Shown in pieces: positions 6,487 through 6,602 of a stretch of 6,602 nucleotides of DNA. The notes under the pieces were generated by a model that was not told where the DNA came from, did no database searches, and saw only the letters and a list, made by a program, of their open reading frames with translations. Position numbers and translations under genes: made by a program. How positions within the stretch are numbered: the stretch's first letter is position 1; each line of letters starts with the position of its first letter. The DNA is from Nitrospira sp. (GTDB taxonomy: Bacteria; Nitrospirota; Nitrospiria; Nitrospirales; Nitrospiraceae): positions 1 through 6,602 of the forward strand of contig JANYBU010000182.1 in assembly GCA_025360665.1 (NCBI GenBank). The letters run 5' to 3'.

Positions 6487-6602
6487 CTTTTTCTGCACTC
6501 CGCGTTAACGGAGGCAGGAACGCCGCGGCGATTTTAAGTTTCAGGTAGTCCTCATCACGGTAGCCGTAGGCCCGCCGCTGGAGGACGCGGATCTTGTTGT
6601 TG
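6476..6602 (-). CDS. ISL3-family transposase, C-terminal 41 residues (partial)
   Basis: Read on the minus strand from 6601 to TGA at 6478-6476, this gives NNKIRVLQRRAYGYRDEDY, then LKLKIAAAFLPPLTRSAEKDPL. The Asn-Lys-Ile-Arg...Gln-Arg-Arg-Ala-Tyr-Gly-Tyr-Arg-Asp-Glu-x-Tyr signature is the well-known C-terminal end of the DDE_Tnp_ISL3 domain (IS204/IS1001/IS1096/IS1165 group), which catalyses cut or copy steps of transposition. The DDE catalytic residues and the N-terminal zinc-finger part lie outside the window. The stop codon falls within the putative terminal repeat, as is common when insertion sequences use their ends economically. The frame is intact as far as seen. Confidence 0.85.
   Translation of the reverse strand, partial: NNKIRVLQRRAYGYRDEDYLKLKIAAAFLPPLTRSAEKDPL

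Larger units (their letters stand above)
6166..6537 (+). pseudogene. Exported DUF4412/LolA-fold-like protein, truncated by an insertion sequence
   Basis: The native part is about 99 codons, 6166-6462. Residues 1-22 are a signal peptide (cleavage near GWA|TQ). The mature part reads VEYSADSVMQTEDGTMEQHVYV, then KEPREMLTGDG, IQIFRFDSKVMLQLMPSEKMYME. This alternation of strands (sensed target, modified reporter strand, basic-Arg-Glu-Met, then a residue run ending in Met-Pro-x-Glu-Lys-Met-Tyr) resembles DUF4412 and outer-membrane lipoprotein-sorting-like proteins, exported beta-sheet proteins without an established enzymatic role. Family members are usually around twice this length. At 6463 the sequence becomes the end of an ISL3-type element; the frame continues through it for 24 foreign residues (GSPRVTVG...TPRRF) to TAA 6535-6537. 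The gene is therefore broken, and any product would lack the second half of the fold. It has its own upstream gap, so it is probably not part of the transport operon. Confidence 0.7.
6463..6602 (-). mobile_element. End of an ISL3-family insertion sequence (partial)
   Basis: The right-hand 140 bases belong to an insertion sequence whose transposase is on the minus strand, so this is the element end downstream of its transposase gene. The transposase tail identifies the family. The boundary at 6463 is set where the host gene's protein pattern ends and a GGATCTCC terminus typical in form of ISL3 ends begins, directly after an AT-only octamer. The rest of the element lies beyond the window. Confidence 0.75.

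Noticed and set aside
6520..6530. Perfect palindrome CGCCGCGGCG as a possible regulatory site
   Set aside because: It falls inside the transposase coding end, where Ala codons on the minus strand explain it.

Overview
The window reads as a chromosomal piece of a Gram-negative bacterium of moderately high GC. The evidence is a C-terminal outer-membrane beta-barrel end, a lipobox protein and several Sec-type signal peptides. The protein style (porin ending in a Tyr-Gln-Phe-Tyr-Phe strand, a lipoprotein of unknown family, SsuABC-type genes) suggests Nitrospirota, perhaps Nitrospira. That placement is an inference from memory, not from a search.

Layout, all on the + strand up to 5959: (1) positions 1-348, the end of an outer-membrane porin whose frame appears damaged by one nonsense codon and one frameshift; (2) 389-1213, a ModA-type periplasmic oxyanion-binding protein; (3) 1210-1944, an unrecognised outer-membrane lipoprotein overlapping ModA by ATGA; (4) 1971-2939, an SsuA/TauA/NrtA-type substrate-binding protein; (5) 2941-3747, its ATPase; (6) 3744-4514, its permease, overlapping the ATPase by ATGA; (7) 4539-5279, an unrecognised secreted protein; (8) 5285-5959, a secreted protein with a concanavalin/LamG-like fold. 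Gaps are 0-40 bases, nearly every start has a Shine-Dalgarno sequence, and no internal promoter or terminator is evident, so this looks like one transcription unit. The products make a complete path: pore in the outer membrane, lipoprotein and secreted proteins, two periplasmic binding proteins, and one inner-membrane ABC importer. The substrate is not shown. No sulfonate monooxygenase, taurine dioxygenase, nitrate/cyanate enzyme or molybdate permease is present here.

After a 206-base gap, a separate gene at 6166 encodes a small exported protein resembling DUF4412/LolA-fold proteins. It is cut after about 99 codons by the end of an insertion sequence that runs out of the window. The minus strand from 6602 to 6476 encodes the last 41 residues of an ISL3-family transposase. 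The junction shows a plausible terminal inverted repeat beginning at 6463 and an 8-base AT-only target sequence at 6455-6462.

The most interesting content is the transport locus itself: a solitary ModA with an altered ligand-loop motif beside an SsuABC-type importer, together with three exported proteins of unknown role. No RNA genes or CRISPR arrays were seen.
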